A stretch of DNA of 64,000 nucleotides from Symbiodinium natans (GCA_905221605.1 CAJNDS010002113.1:1392524-1456523); one strand, 5' to 3'. Shown: positions 39,657 through 50,245, counted from the first letter of the stretch. The notes: generated by a model not told the origin, from the sequence alone. Program-made: numbers and translations.

Positions 39657-40018
39657 ACGTCTTAGGGTTTGGGGTTTAGGCGATTGCACAAGTCCTGATG
39701 CAAAAAAGGTTTGAGGTTTTGGGGGTGTGGGTTTGGGAGTACAGGGCTTGGGATTCAGGATTTGGTTTTGAATCAGTGAGCCTTGCGATAAAGATAGACG
39801 CTATAGTAGCAAAGCAGCAGCGATTTCGGTAGACATGCATTGTGTGATGTCTCAACCCTACACCCAAAAGCAAGACCTGTTCAAGAGGCACTGCACCCCA
39901 AACCCCTAAACTAATCTATAAACTTCAGAAAGTCGTAAACCGAAGCCCTTAACCAAGCCTTCTCCTCACAGACTCGCCCTAAACCCTAAACCCTAAACCC
40001 TAAACCCTAAACCCTCAG

Positions 40019-40050
40019 CTCCTTGTCCGAGCTTCTCCGCGAGATCTCAG
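40019..40050 (+). CDS. 32-nt microexon
   Basis: CTCAG acceptor, CTCAG|GTGCTC donor. Encodes SLSELLREIS. May belong to the kinase gene downstream. Confidence 0.55.
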
Positions 40051-40131
40051 GTGCTCCGGGTTGACACTTCAAGGATCCGCTTCTTCCCCAACAAATGTTA
40101 TCTTCTATACAAGACCCTGAAAAAGCCCTAC

Positions 40132-40252
40132 ATCTCATGTGTTCCCCTACGACCCCCCCTATACTACCCCCCCCCCCCTCTGCGTCCCCCTCAGAATTCA
40201 GGCTATTTCGGGATTGTTAAGCCTAATTCGGGGTAGTAGGAAACCCATGAAC
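40132..40252. mobile_element. Family J relative
   Basis: CATGTGTTCCCCTACGACCC with GGGGTAGTAGGAAACCCATG and a central C14 tract, matching 18398-18545. Confidence 0.75.
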
Positions 40253-40984
40253 ATAGAGACCCTAAACCAGAAGCCCTTCAGAAAGGCCTCCTCATCCTCT
40301 GAAGCTGTTAAGTGACGAGCCTTACAGAAATCCCCCAAGCCCTAACCCCCCCCCCCCCCCCCCCGGCGCCTTCCCCTCCGCCGACTTTATAACTACGTTA
40401 TTGTTGGTATTGCTGCGTTGTTAAAATCGGCTATCAGTTGTCATGAATTGTTATGACTATGGATCAAAATTAGTCATAGCGTTGTCATGTTCTAGGATAC
40501 TTTAATACAGAACAATAGTACAACTTATAACCAAGATCTTATACTATACTGTATCGTTTCTGCGGTTATTCTTTTACGAATATTATATAAATGTGATTGT
40601 ATGAATATGATTATTGTAATATGTATATATATATATATACAGAGAGAGAGAGAGTTTGACTAAAATCACAAACGTTCTTGGAAGCATGATTACATGGATG
40701 TGATGACCGTTATCTGTATGATACGACGATGTCCTTCGCTCTGTTTCTAGTCTTGTTTAAATATGATAACGCTACTCGTTACGATTACTGTAGTCAAATA
40801 TGAATACTTTGTATATGTATATATATATATATAACTTGTGATTGAAACTGAGTTCCTAACCCTAAATCCTAATCCCTCAACCCAAACCCTAAACCCAAAC
40901 CCTATACCCTAACATCTAACCCCTAAACCCTAAACCCTAAACCCTAAACGCTTTATATAAGCTACAATTCTCTGCTCTCCTCAG

Positions 40985-41047
40985 CTCCTGGGTTCCGGCG
41001 GCTTCGGCGCAGTGCACCGCGGGCGACTGCGGGGCTCTCCCCAGGAG
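40985..41047 (+). CDS. Protein kinase exon 1: glycine-rich loop
   Basis: Encodes LLGSGGFGAVHRGRLRGSPQ and E, the ATP-binding P-loop GxGxFGxV of the eukaryotic protein kinase fold (strands beta1-beta2). TTCTCTGCTCTCCTCAG acceptor. The 63-nt length with a GC donor (GAG|GCAGGG) joins in phase to VAIKKL at 42510. A GT at 41056 would break that phase. TKL/receptor-like style is inferred. Confidence 0.9.
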
Positions 41048-41057
41048 GCAGGGACGT

Positions 41058-41260
41058 TTGGGTTTAGGGTTTAGGGTTTAGGGTTTAGGGTTTAGGGTTT
41101 AGGGTTTAGGGTTTAGGGTTTAGGGGGTAGGGGTTAGGGTTTAGGGTTTTTAGGGTTTAGGGTTTAGGGTTTAGGGTTTAGGGTTTAGGGTTTAGGGTTT
41201 AGGGTTTAGGGTTTAGGGGTTTAGGGGTTTAGGGGTTTAGGGGTTTAAGCCTTGAGGGCT
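41058..41260. repeat. TTTAGGG arm of the kinase intron
   Basis: More than 20 perfect units, drifting to TTTAGGGG, starting at the donor side of the kinase intron. Degenerate repeat continues to 41800. Confidence 0.95.
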
Positions 41261-42025
41261 TTTTTGAAGGGGACCTGCAGGGGCTTTTTAGAGAGTGACT
41301 TTTGGTGGGAGGTGCTTTTCTACGGGGTTTTAGAGGAGGGTTTCAGAGGGATTTTTAGAGGGGCTTACAGTTTTTAAAAGGCTTTTTGGGTGCAATTTCC
41401 TGAGCCCCAAGGGTCAAGGTTTAAGGGCTCTTAGGTTGTAGGATTCAACGAGTTTAGGGCGTTTTTTGGTATAGCCCTTTACTGGGTCCGTACTGGGTCG
41501 CCTAGTAGCACTGAATAGCATTTAGGGGCTTATGGTTTCCAGGGTTTAGGGTATAGCGCAAAAGGGGCTCAGGGATGTGGAGGTTTAGGGTTTAGGGTTT
41601 AGGGTTTAGGGTTTAGGGTTTAGGGTTTAGGGTTTAGGCTTTTGGAATGGTTTAGGCGCTCAAGGCTTGAGAGCACAGGGTTGAGATGTCCATTGGGCTT
41701 ATTTAGTTTCGGGTTTAGGGTTTAGGGTTAAGGGTTAAGGGTTTAGGGTTGAGGGTTTAGGGTTTAGGGTTCAGAAGCAGCTTGGGCTTGGGGTTTTTGT
41801 TGCAGGGTTCAGGGCTTGGGTTGATTATTCTGCCAGTAGTTTTCGCTTCGGTGTCTTCAGATCTTTTTTTTTCCAACAGACACCATACAAAATACTCTTT
41901 TGAGATTGAGGGCTTTTTGGGGGGGCTATGACTTTGGGGTTTTGGGGTTTAGGGGTTCAGCAGCCCAACAGGGTCGAGCTTGGGGGACTCTGAAGGCTTG
42001 TCAGGCTATAGGGCTTTTCATAGAT

Positions 42026-42157
42026 TATCGAGTTCCTAAGGAGGGCGGTTCAGGGGGGTAGGCACCTCGCGAAGCTTAGGGAAGCTTGGGGAGCCTTCGG
42101 GTAGGGAACCTTGGGTTACATACCCCCTTGAACCCCCTCCCGTAAGAACCCGATAAT
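42026..42157. mobile_element. Family L element inside the kinase intron
   Basis: ATCGAGTTCCTAAGGAGGG...GGTTCAGGGGGGTA mirrored by TACCCCCTTGAACCCCCTCC...AACCCGAT. Confidence 0.75.
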
Positions 42158-42509
42158 TCGAGTCTTAGAGTCAGTGTCCCTTCGGGGCTTTCAGGGTTTC
42201 GGGTTTAGGGCTTCAATCAACGGCTACGGCTAAGAGCTGTGAAGGGAAGCTGAAGAAAGAGGATGCTCAGTGGTGCTGAAACTGTCCGGAAACCGGGGTT
42301 GATAAATTGTGGTTGCAGTGTTGGGCGTTTTTACCCTTCACCCTAAACCGGTCAGAAGCCAAAGCCAGCCTGTGCGTTCGGCAGTAGGGCCCCGGGTCAG
42401 TCGCCTGGCGGACATGGAACCACGCAAGGCTAAACGAACCCTGAACTCAACCCAATCCCTAAACCCGAAACCCTAAACCCTAAACCCTAAATTCCTAAAC
42501 CCCTGCGAG

Positions 42510-42613
42510 GTTGCCATCAAGAAGCTGCACGTGTTGCAGGGTGGCGGTGTCTCCCAGGCGGGCCGAAGCTGTGACGCGCGTCGAGCCCGGGAACTCCTCT
42601 TCATCAAGGGCAT
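42510..42613 (+). CDS. Protein kinase exon 2: catalytic lysine and helix C
   Basis: TGCGAG acceptor after a short C-arm, GTATGT donor. Begins VAIKKLHVLQGGGVSQ, with the VAIK lysine that anchors ATP phosphates, and ends RARELLFIKGM, carrying the helix C glutamate candidate in RELLFI. Ends in phase 2 and completes ATG with the next exon. Confidence 0.9.
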
Positions 42614-42659
42614 GTATGTAGCCGAGCATACACATATTTATATATGTGTGGGTATCTAG

Positions 42660-42765
42660 ATGTGTTGGAATAGCCTCTTATATATATATATATATATCTA
42701 TATATATATATCATATCATAGAAATCTAGAAGTCTGTATGTGTGTATATATATAGAAAGAGAGAA
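42660..42765. repeat. (TA)n microsatellite
   Basis: TATATA tracts in the kinase intron; followed by a C-arm at 42850-42916. Confidence 0.95.
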
Positions 42766-43536
42766 CACAGACGGCGGTATGCGCGTAGATGCGTGAGCAT
42801 GCTCTGCAAAAGAGCGTCGTCATCCCGGGCACCCTCCTCTCAACCCACTGGCCCTAAACCCTAAACCCTAAACCCTAAACCCTAAACCCTAAACCCTAAA
42901 CCCTAAACCCTAAACCATGGTTTTGTTGGTTGCCGGCTTATAGGGTTGGAGCCACTGTTGGGGTATAAGGGCCCCTATAATCTGAGAAAACCATGGCTTA
43001 TGTTCATGTGTTCTTTTGTGCCCCTCTGTAAGCTTTCGGCCCCTTCCGACGCGTTGACACCCCATGGTTACCGGCACAACCCCCCCCCCGCCCCCCAAGG
43101 CCCTTACCACGCAAGTGCGGACTTTCAGTCTGGTTTGGGGGTGTATCTACACCTCCAATCTCAATTCTGATTATATGGTTCGTGACTCAAAGACTCAAAG
43201 CCCTCAACTACAACTGGTGAGCTAGGCACAAGCACCTCCTAATTATGTATACCTAGGACTAGGTTAATGAGCTCCCCTTGAAAAGGATGCATATAGACCT
43301 GTGTATATAATAAAAAAATATATATATATATATAAATATTCAACGTATAGGTCCTTAACAACATTGCAGTTCTAAACCCCAAAACCCTGTAGGGTTTGGC
43401 CGTTGAGCCGCTGCAGGCGAACCTGGCGGAGTTTCAGAAGGAGGTGAACAATCTCCAAGCCTTGAGGTGCGAGGATTTGAGATACCCAACGGGGTTTAGG
43501 GTTTAGGGTTGAGGGTTGAGGGTGTAGGGTTGAGGG

Positions 43537-43640
43537 TTGGGATGTTCCTCCTTATACTGAAACAGCCCCTTAATAGGATTCTAGCAACCCCCTACTATAT
43601 TTCCTATTGAGGACTGCTAGCATAAGGAGGCGAGGTTTAA
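43537..43640. mobile_element. Family B element inside the kinase intron
   Basis: TTGGGATGTTCCTCCTTATA and TATAAGGAGG-type mirror GCATAAGGAGG; inner CCTTAATAGGATT / TTCCTATTGAGGACTG. Confidence 0.75.
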
Positions 43641-43671
43641 GATACCCTAAATACCCGAAACCCCTGGTTCG

Positions 43672-43757
43672 TAGTAGGGAATGAGTCAATTAGGGTCTTA
43701 GTTATAGTGTTTAAGGGATCCTATAGGGCCCTAACTCGCCCCATTCCCTACCAAGCC
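43672..43757. mobile_element. Small palindromic element
   Basis: GTAGTAGGGAATGAG...AATTAGGG mirrored by CCCTAACTCGCCCCATTCCCTAC. Confidence 0.6.
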
Positions 43758-43858
43758 AGAGAAGCGAAAGAGCCCTGAACCCTGAACCCTAAACCCTAAA
43801 CCCTACTCTACTTCTAACTAGGGGGGGGGGTGCCCATCCTTGTATCATCCTCATGAAG

Positions 43859-43925
43859 GCACGACCGGCTCATTCGCCTCATCGGCGTGGCCTACGACCC
43901 ACCCATGCTGTGCATCGTCACTGAG
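43859..43925 (+). CDS. Protein kinase exon 3: beta4-beta5 and hinge
   Basis: Encodes HDRLIRLIGVAYDPPMLCIV then TE, the HxNIVxLxGV...IVTE pattern leading to the kinase hinge. Joins in frame after exon 2 (FIKG-M-HDRL). The donor GAG|GCACTG (GC) keeps phase with exon 4. Confidence 0.9.
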
Positions 43926-44365
43926 GCACTGCATGGCAAGCTTCTGGGTTTCCGTTACGGAACTTACGCGAAGTTACCCCTAAACCCTAAACCGAGACCC
44001 TAAACCCTAAACCCTAAACCCTAAGCCCTAAACCCTAAACCCTAAGCCCTAAACCCTAAACCCTAAACAGACTCTGACGATAGACCTCTGGGCTGGCTGC
44101 GGAATTTAGGTTTGAGTTCAGGGCCTAGGACCCAGTGAAGGCCCTTATTCCTTTTTCGGGGTCAAGCAATGATCCCCACGCCATGGTACTCCCTTTTTTC
44201 AACTGTTTATGATCATTGTTTGCCATTATTACCCAGTAGTAGGAAAGCATTTTTGAGAGTTTTTCCTGGTTCGTCCTCTACCCTCAACCCTAAACACCCA
44301 AACCCTAAACCCTAAACCCTAAACCCTAAACCCCAAAGCTAAGCAACAAAAACCCGAGCCCCCAG

Positions 44366-44436
44366 CTGGCACCGGGCGGATCGCTCCACGACCTCCTCCA
44401 CCTCAAGAGCGTCGCGCTCTCCGAGGCTTCCTGCAG
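44366..44436 (+). CDS. Protein kinase exon 4: hinge end and helix D
   Basis: CCCCAG acceptor, TGCAG|GTTTGG donor. Encodes LAPGGSLHDLLHLKSVALSE then ASC. IVTE+LAPGGSLHDLLH matches the (M/A)xGGSLxDLLH segment of TKL/Src-like kinases. No HRD or DFG exon was found downstream in the window. Confidence 0.9.
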
Positions 44437-45060
44437 GTTTGGGGTTTAGGGTTTATAGGGTTTAGGGTTTGGGGTTTGGGGTTTAGGGTTTAGGGTTTAG
44501 GGTTTAGGGTTTAGGTGTTGCAGCCTTGACAAACATTTTGGCATGAAGCGGTGGGTGGATGACCAAAGTCACGGGGGCCCTTTTGGGCCACCACGATGCC
44601 CAAAGCCATAAGCCTAGGTGCTCTTGTTCCAAATTGTCCGGATTGTTGGCAAGATACATAGTTTTGTCATTTTGTAGCTACATGGCGGATCATGGGGGTG
44701 TGGTCGAGCTCCTGGTGCTTCCTTTCGACCTCACACTTATGTCGTGCTGCCCACCATCTTGCATGGATCAAGAGATTGCTGGTGCTGCGCGGTTACCTTA
44801 TTGAAGACAAGCCACAGTCACTGAACCCTAAATCTGGAAGCACGAGGACGGTGACGTTGATCGTCGTGCAGAGTGCCACACGCAAACGGCATGCGAGCAG
44901 TGAGCTGCTGGGAGCTAAGAAGCATTGCTGGAAGCATTGTCTCAGCATCTAAGCAACAAGACACCCTGAACCCAACCTAAACCCTAAACCCTGAACGCTT
45001 CTGAACCCTGAACCCTGAACCCTGAACCCTGAACCCTAAACCCTAACCCTCTTTCGTAGA
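44437..45060. other. Intronic, weak frames only
   Basis: TTTAGGG arm to 44515, then unique sequence with open frames (44559-44952) that lack kinase motifs, then CCCTGAA repeat. Confidence 0.5.
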
Positions 45061-45074
45061 CCAGGGTGTCAGCA

Positions 45075-45258
45075 GAGCGTGCTGCTCAGCACCTGCAAAG
45101 TGCTCTGACACCATGGTGCCCTCGGAATGTCGGGACCCCTCTACCTTCACTGGCCCACGGGCCCGCGCGGAGTACCCGACTCCAGCTCCACCCTGGTGTG
45201 CGCCCGGATGCACCCATGGCTGGCCAGGGAGGAGCTTTACGTTCTCGGGGCGCCGGGT
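45075..45258 (+). CDS. Possible long exon
   Basis: GC-rich region open in two frames (ERAAQHLQSALTPWCPRNVG or CSAPAKCSDTMVPSECRDPS), between repeat arms. It does not show the HRDLK loop expected after kinase exon 4. Confidence 0.45.
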
Positions 45259-45392
45259 TGAGGGTTTTTAGGCTTTAGGGTATGGGGTTTAGGGTTAGGG
45301 TTTAGGGTTTAGAGGTTTAGAGGTTTAGGGCAGGGCAGTTTCGGAACCTTGCGGTTACCGTGCTTGGGACTGCGTGCGTGTTGATCGCGCAG

Positions 45393-45454
45393 AAATTGCT
45401 TAACTCAAAGCTGTGTCGGTCGAGTGAGTGGACATGCGCGCAAGCATTCCTCGA
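45393..45454 (+). CDS. Exon interrupted by family F element, part 1
   Basis: GCGCAG acceptor. Encodes KLLNSKLCRSSEWTCAQAFL. Joined to part 2 after removal of the element and one TCGA. Confidence 0.75.
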
Positions 45455-45556
45455 CTTAGTAGTAGAGTAGATAACCTTTAACCTTTTTGGGTTAATATAT
45501 TCCCCTTATAATCCCAAAGGTTAACCTTTAAAACCCCTAGGTACTGGACAACTAAG
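45455..45556. mobile_element. Family F element, TSD TCGA
   Basis: TIR CTTAGTAGT / ACAACTAAG, 102 bp, flanked by TCGA (45451-45454, 45557-45560). Near-identical to 15742-15844. It sits inside an open frame, yet the duplication has no GT, GC or GA at its start. Confidence 0.9.
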
Positions 45557-45651
45557 TCGAGGAGTGGCAGGACTTTCTTTGCACCCTGTTCTTGCGCAAG
45601 CAGAACCGGGAGTTGCAACAGGAGCCGGGGCGCCAGAGGCTTGTCTGCTAA
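45557..45651 (+). CDS. Exon part 2, ending in stop
   Basis: Continues as LEEWQDFLCTLFLRKQNREL then QQEPGRQRLVC and TAA at 45649, running into a CCCTAAA arm. Alternatively an internal exon with donor GTCTGC at 45643. Confidence 0.7.
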
Positions 45652-45719
45652 ACCCTAAACCCTAAACCCTAAACCCTAAACCCTAAACCCTAAACCCTAA
45701 ACCCTAAACCCCTTGGGGG

Positions 45720-45727
45720 GGTGGGGG

Positions 45728-45762
<35 letters not shown>
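45720..45762. repeat. Poly-G tract
   Basis: About 40 G with few interruptions; preceded by eight CCCTAAA units. Confidence 0.95.
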
Positions 45763-45937
45763 CGTCCAAGAAGAAGAGGCGGCTACGGAAACTTTGGAAA
45801 GTTTGTGGGAGCCATATGGAGTGTGGTGTATGAGGCACCACTAGGGTTACCTTCTGGGGTTTAGGGTTTAGGGTTAGGGTTTAGGGTTTAGGGTCTAGGG
45901 TGTAGGGACCTCCTTCCCTAAAGGACTTCGCAATCTT

Positions 45938-46034
45938 TAAGGGTCCATGTACCTCATTACTATGCACTTGGGCCCTAAAGTCACCAAATAGGAGGTACTT
46001 TAAGGCCCAAGTATTCCCTATTTAGGTACATGGA
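45938..46034. mobile_element. Family A palindromic element
   Basis: AAGGGTCCATGTACCT ... AGGTACATGGA; inner TTGGGCCCTAAAGT / ACTTTAAGGCCCAAG. A further family E copy lies at about 46262-46438. Confidence 0.85.
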
Positions 46035-46544
46035 TTATATCTTGCTTGGTGGTCTCTTTAAGTAGGGTTTCTGTTTTGTAAGGGGGTTCTTATTCGGGTA
46101 TCTAGGGGCTATAAGGTACAAGGGTAACAGATAAAGAGGCCACCGGCCTTTATACTACATGGACCCTTAGGGAAGCTGCAGCTGTTGGAATCCAGACACT
46201 CAGCAGTGCTAGAGATACGTGGGGTTGAGGGTTTAAAGTGGTTTTTGTGTTTCTCTCTGAAGGTAGTGTCATGGGCGCTTAATATCTGGCCCCCTACCTT
46301 CTTTAAAGGGTTCTGAGGTTTGGAGGATATATAGGGGTATCTAGGGGGTCACATTTTAAGGGCCCACCCTAAACCCCAAAAAACCTAAACCCTAAACCCT
46401 AGACCCATACTAAGGGACCATGCAACTACCCGAAGATACTCGCCTTGACAGCACGCAGTGTAGCCTAGGGCCCACCTAGGAAGGGTGAAATCCTCCCTAA
46501 ACCCTAAACCCTAAACTGAAAACCCTAAACCCTAAACCCTGTAG

Positions 46545-46581
46545 ACTTTCTCGGCGAGACGATTCCAGTGCTGCTCGGAAC
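46545..46581 (+). CDS. 37-nt microexon candidate
   Basis: GTAG acceptor, GTCTGG donor. Encodes DFLGETIPVLLGT. Confidence 0.5.
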
Positions 46582-46667
46582 GTCTGGATGTTGAAGGGGG
46601 TCCTAGACCAGCCTCTTCACCCTACCGGGGATCGATGTCTGCACCACACGTATATGTATGCATTTGT

Positions 46668-46675
46668 ATATATAC

Positions 46676-46722
<47 letters not shown>
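46668..46722. repeat. (TA)n microsatellite
   Basis: TATATA tract producing false frames on both strands (46622-46979). 46723-47288 shows no confident exon. Confidence 0.95.
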
Positions 46723-47288
46723 GTGTGTATTGTATTCTCATGACTATACCAACATGTGCACTATTACAGAAAGCGTGCTCATTTGAATATCTTGTTCGGG
46801 AGTCATGCCCTAAAGCGAACAATGCACACATACACACTTTGACTTTTCAGGCCTGCACGAATTACGTAGACCCTGAATACACAAACCCTAAACTCCGAAT
46901 TCACTCTACAGCCTCAATACTTGTTCGTAAAACCCTATGCCTTGCATGGACATCGGAACTGCCTCTAAGATGCCCCTGAACCCTGAACCCAAAACCCTGT
47001 ACCCCTGAGAGCACACTGTCTGTAGAGTCGCAGACGTACTCATTCACGCACCCATAACCCCCTTTCCCCCTGATTGTGGGAGTCCCTTAATTTCAAGTGA
47101 CTCAATAAGATCCAAACCCCAAACCCCAAACCCCAAACGCCTGAATGATGTACCCGGGACCTTAATACTGAGAATAGGGTGGTGGGGGCCTATTCTTTAG
47201 TATAACCAAAACAGGGACCATAAGGGAATACAATTCGTAACACATTCCGACCCCTACATGACGCTCTACAAACCCCTGAGTCGCCATC

Positions 47289-47399
47289 CTAGGACCCGGA
47301 GTAGGCCCTTATTTCGTTTTTTAGCGTTGAGGTTCCCTTATAATCTCCTAAAAACCAAAAAAGGCGCCCCTTGAATTTCTAGGTTATTCCTGGGTCTAG
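47289..47399. mobile_element. Family D element
   Basis: TIR CTAGGACCCGGAGTAGGCCC / GGTTATTCCTGGGTCTAG; flanks CATC and AATC are a near 4-bp duplication. Confidence 0.85.
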
Positions 47400-47414
47400 A
47401 ATCTTTAAGCCCAG

Positions 47415-47513
47415 GACCCGAGTCCGCTTGCCTCACCTGGCCGGCTGGCGCGCAGCCGCCATCCAAAGCACGGGAGGGCTACGGCGTCTCAGCGCCGCCC
47501 GGCCAGCATGGGG
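47415..47513 (+). CDS. Exon, Arg/Ser/Pro-rich
   Basis: CCCAG|G acceptor. Encodes DPSPLASPGRLARSRHPKHG then RATASQRRPASMG. Its 3' end is duplicated beyond the next element. Confidence 0.65.
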
Positions 47514-47779
47514 TCTAAGGGTAGGCATATGGTCCCTGACCTTCTTTAAGGGCTTCTGAAGTAATCTAAGGGTAGTTATATGGTCCCTTACCTTCTTTAA
47601 GGGGCTCTGAAGTAATCTAAGGGTAGTTATATGGTCCCTTACCTTCTTTAAGGGCTTCTGAAGTAATCTAAGGGTAGTTCTATGGTCCGTGACCTTCTTT
47701 AAGGGGTTCTGAAGTAATTAAGGGCCCTTGGGCCTCACAAGCTGGGTCCCCTTCTATACAGGGCCATCGTAAGGGAGTC
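47513..47779. mobile_element. Family E tandem (about 3.5 x 60 bp), flanked by duplicated exon end
   Basis: Repeats of TCTAAGGGTAGTTATATGGT ... CTTCTTTAAGG ... TCTGAAGTAA, then an element 3' part. Flanked by CGCCCGGCCAGCATGGGG and CGCCCGGCCGGCATGGGG. Confidence 0.8.
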
Positions 47780-47927
47780 GCCCGGCCGGCATGGGGGGTG
47801 ATTATCATGGGACTCTAGTTTCCACCCCTAAGTGTTTAGGGTTTAGGGTTTAGGGTCTAGGGTTTAGGGTTTAGGGTGTACCCTTGGGTTTGGGGGCCCA
47901 AGATCCTTTAAGTTAAGGCAGTATAAC

Positions 47928-48038
47928 CCTATAAGGCATGATGATTATGTACTTGGGCCCTAAAGTCCCTAAACAGGAGGTACTTTAAGGCCCAAGTAGT
48001 CCCTATTCAGGTAGCCTCAGGTACATGGACCCTTAGGT
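47928..48038. mobile_element. Family A element, 5' end decayed
   Basis: Inner palindrome TTGGGCCCTAAAGTCCC / GGTACTTTAAGGCCCAAG and 3' TIR GGTACATGGACCCTTAG; small insertion GTAGCCTCAG. Confidence 0.8.
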
Positions 48039-48370
48039 TAAGGGCCATATTTGATGTACATTCAGGGACACCCCGCAGGGGTACATCCTTAGGGTTCGAG
48101 TACGACTGGCTTGTTCTTAAGAGCTTGTTAAGTTTGGGGGCTACATGTGCGTGCGCAAGTATGTACACATGTTTGTATACTTCTTGCTACACTGGATGCA
48201 TGGACTTACAAAGCTTAAGGATCGGGATGAATGGCTGAACCTTAGGGACATCGCCTAAACTGCAACCATCTCAGCTGCCTCCTCCCCTCCCCTCAAAGCA
48301 AACAAAGGAGAACCCGAAACCCTAAACCCTAAACCCTAAACCCGCAACCCTAAACCCTAAACCCTGAAAG

Positions 48371-48445
48371 TGGCAACAGCTCCTTCCTCGCATGCTGCTT
48401 GCAAGGGAGTCATACTCGGATCCCTGAGGATGTACCCCGAAAGAG
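48371..48445 (+). CDS. Exon, two open frames
   Basis: GAAAG acceptor, GTTTAGGG donor. GNSSFLACCLQGSHTRIPED or ATAPSSHAACKGVILGSLRM. C-arm before, G-arm after. Confidence 0.65.
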
Positions 48446-48738
48446 GTTTAGGGTTTAGGGTTTAGGGTTTAGGGTTTAGGGTTTAGGGTTTAGGGTTTAG
48501 GGCCCTTAAAAACCTCCTAGTGCAGCCCTTATCTTCCTTTAGAGGATCTTGAAACTTGGTCCCCAAACCCAAGGCTACTTAGGGGCCCCAAGGTAGAATC
48601 GCGAACTCCAAGCGCTCATCCTAGCAGCACCTGCCTCTGTTGCGAGCCCTATACTAAACCCGAAACCGCCGCTTGTCTTGTCACTACAGAAGCCCTAAGC
48701 CTTAAGCACTAAACCCTAAATCCTAAACCCTAAACCCA

Positions 48739-48806
48739 CATCTTTGAGGCCTGGTCCTTCGCCCTGGGGCGCCCGAGGTCCCCGCGGGTGCCATCCAGAA
48801 CACCAG
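48739..48806 (+). CDS. Exon, unrecognised protein
   Basis: Encodes IFEAWSFALGRPRSPRVPSR; ACCAG|GTCGGG donor. 48810-49490 is degenerate TTTAGGG/TTATTAGGG repeat plus (TA)n at 49210. Confidence 0.65.
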
Positions 48807-49493
48807 GTCGGGTCGATGCTTCTTTGAGACTTTGGGTGGGTTGGGGGTTTAGGGTTTAGGGTTGAGGGTTCAGGGTTTGGGGTTTAGGGCTTATTAGGGG
48901 TTTATAAGGCGTTTGTTTGGGGTTTACGGGCTGTATTGAGGGTTTACCAGGGGTGTTTTTGGGGTTCAGGGTTTAGGGTTTGATGCTTTGAGACTTTCGG
49001 GGAGTTTGTGGTTTTGGGTTTAGTAGTGCTTATTAGGGCTTATTAGGCTTTATTCGGGTTTATTGATTAGGGTTGATTAGGATTGATGAGGATTGATTAG
49101 TGTTCGTTATGGTTTATCAGGGTTTACTAGGGTTTATTAGGGTTTAGGGATTCAGGGTTTTTTGGGTTTAGGGTTTAGGGAGTTTAGGCGTTTGCTCTTG
49201 GCTTAAGGCCGCATATGTATATATGTATATATATATATATACAGGCCGAGGAAGTTTTAAGCGTGTCTGGGAGTTGTAGCTAGATGATTCAACGGGTTCG
49301 AAGTTGGGGCGGTGCAAACCCAATTTCGTGTGCTGGTGGATTTGGTTTCAGTTTTTGTTATTTAAGCGTTTTGGGTTTAGGGTGTTGGAAGCTAGGGCTC
49401 AGGGGCTGAGGAAGTGCATCCAAGTGCCAGCACCCAACCGATGCCTTGTTCCTTTGTGTTTCTAATTGTCAAATTGCCTCCACAATCTTTACC

Positions 49494-49598
49494 CTAAGGG
49501 TCCATGTACCTCATTATTATGGACTTGGGCCCTAAAGTCCCTAAATAGGAGGTACTTTAAGGCCCAAGTAGTCCCTATTTAGGTACATGGACCCTTAG
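49494..49598. mobile_element. Family A element, best copy
   Basis: Perfect TIR CTAAGGGTCCATGTACCT / AGGTACATGGACCCTTAG, 105 bp, near-perfect whole-length hairpin. Confidence 0.9.
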
Positions 49599-49731
49599 GG
49601 TTATAATCCTTCTAAAGCCTTTCTTGTGAACCTTGACTTGACCTTAAAAACGCGCATAGACCAGCTGAAGCCTTCTTAGCCCTTGTAAAGCCAGATGTGC
49701 CGCAAACCCGCGTGAACCTATTAAACCCTTA

Positions 49732-49840
49732 CCAGGATGCCCAGTAGTACCCTTATTCCCTTTTTTTGGGGGGGGTTTAGGTTCCCTTTATAAACCCCTT
49801 TAAGCAAAAAAGGGCACCCTCTGGTTACTGGGCAGCCTAG
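49732..49840. mobile_element. Family C element, TSD CTTA
   Basis: CCAGGATGCCCAGTAGTACC / GGTTACTGGGCAGCCTAG, flanked by CTTA (49728-49731, 49841-49844). Confidence 0.9.
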
Positions 49841-49964
49841 CTTATATAAGCCTTGATCTTTACAAACTTTGCTAAGCCCTTCTGCGCCCGAAGCGCAAGC
49901 GATGCACAGCTGCAAGCTCCTTTGGCCTTTTCTCATGTTGGGTAGAGCTCTCCTCTGAGAATAG

Positions 49965-50040
49965 GTTTAGGGTTTAGGGTTTAGGGTTTAGGGTTTAGGG
50001 TTTAGGGTTTAGGGTTTAGGGTTTAGGGTTTAGGGTTTAA
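49965..50040. repeat. TTTAGGG array
   Basis: Eleven perfect units. Confidence 0.95.
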
Positions 50041-50059
50041 GAGTCTATTCTCAGTGTAG

Positions 50060-50133
50060 GACCGAATCGCAGCTTTGCTCGCTCTGTTCGGATCACGCAG
50101 GCCTTCCCTCCAAGCCCGAAGCCCGGAACTCTC
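50060..50133 (+). CDS. Exon upstream of a family A element
   Basis: Encodes DRIAALLALFGSRRPSLQAR then SPELS. A GC donor (CAT|GCCCAA) would join in phase to 50246. Confidence 0.6.
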
Positions 50134-50245
50134 ATGCCCAAAGGGTCCATGTACCTAAATAGGGACTACTTGGGCCTTAAAGTACCTCCTATTTAGGGAC
50201 TTTAGGGCCCAAGTCCATAACAAATGAGGTACATGGAACCCTTAG
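50134..50245. mobile_element. Family A introner-like element
   Basis: AAAGGGTCCATGTACCT / AGGTACATGGAACCCTTAG; its last AG abuts the following exon piece. Confidence 0.8.
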
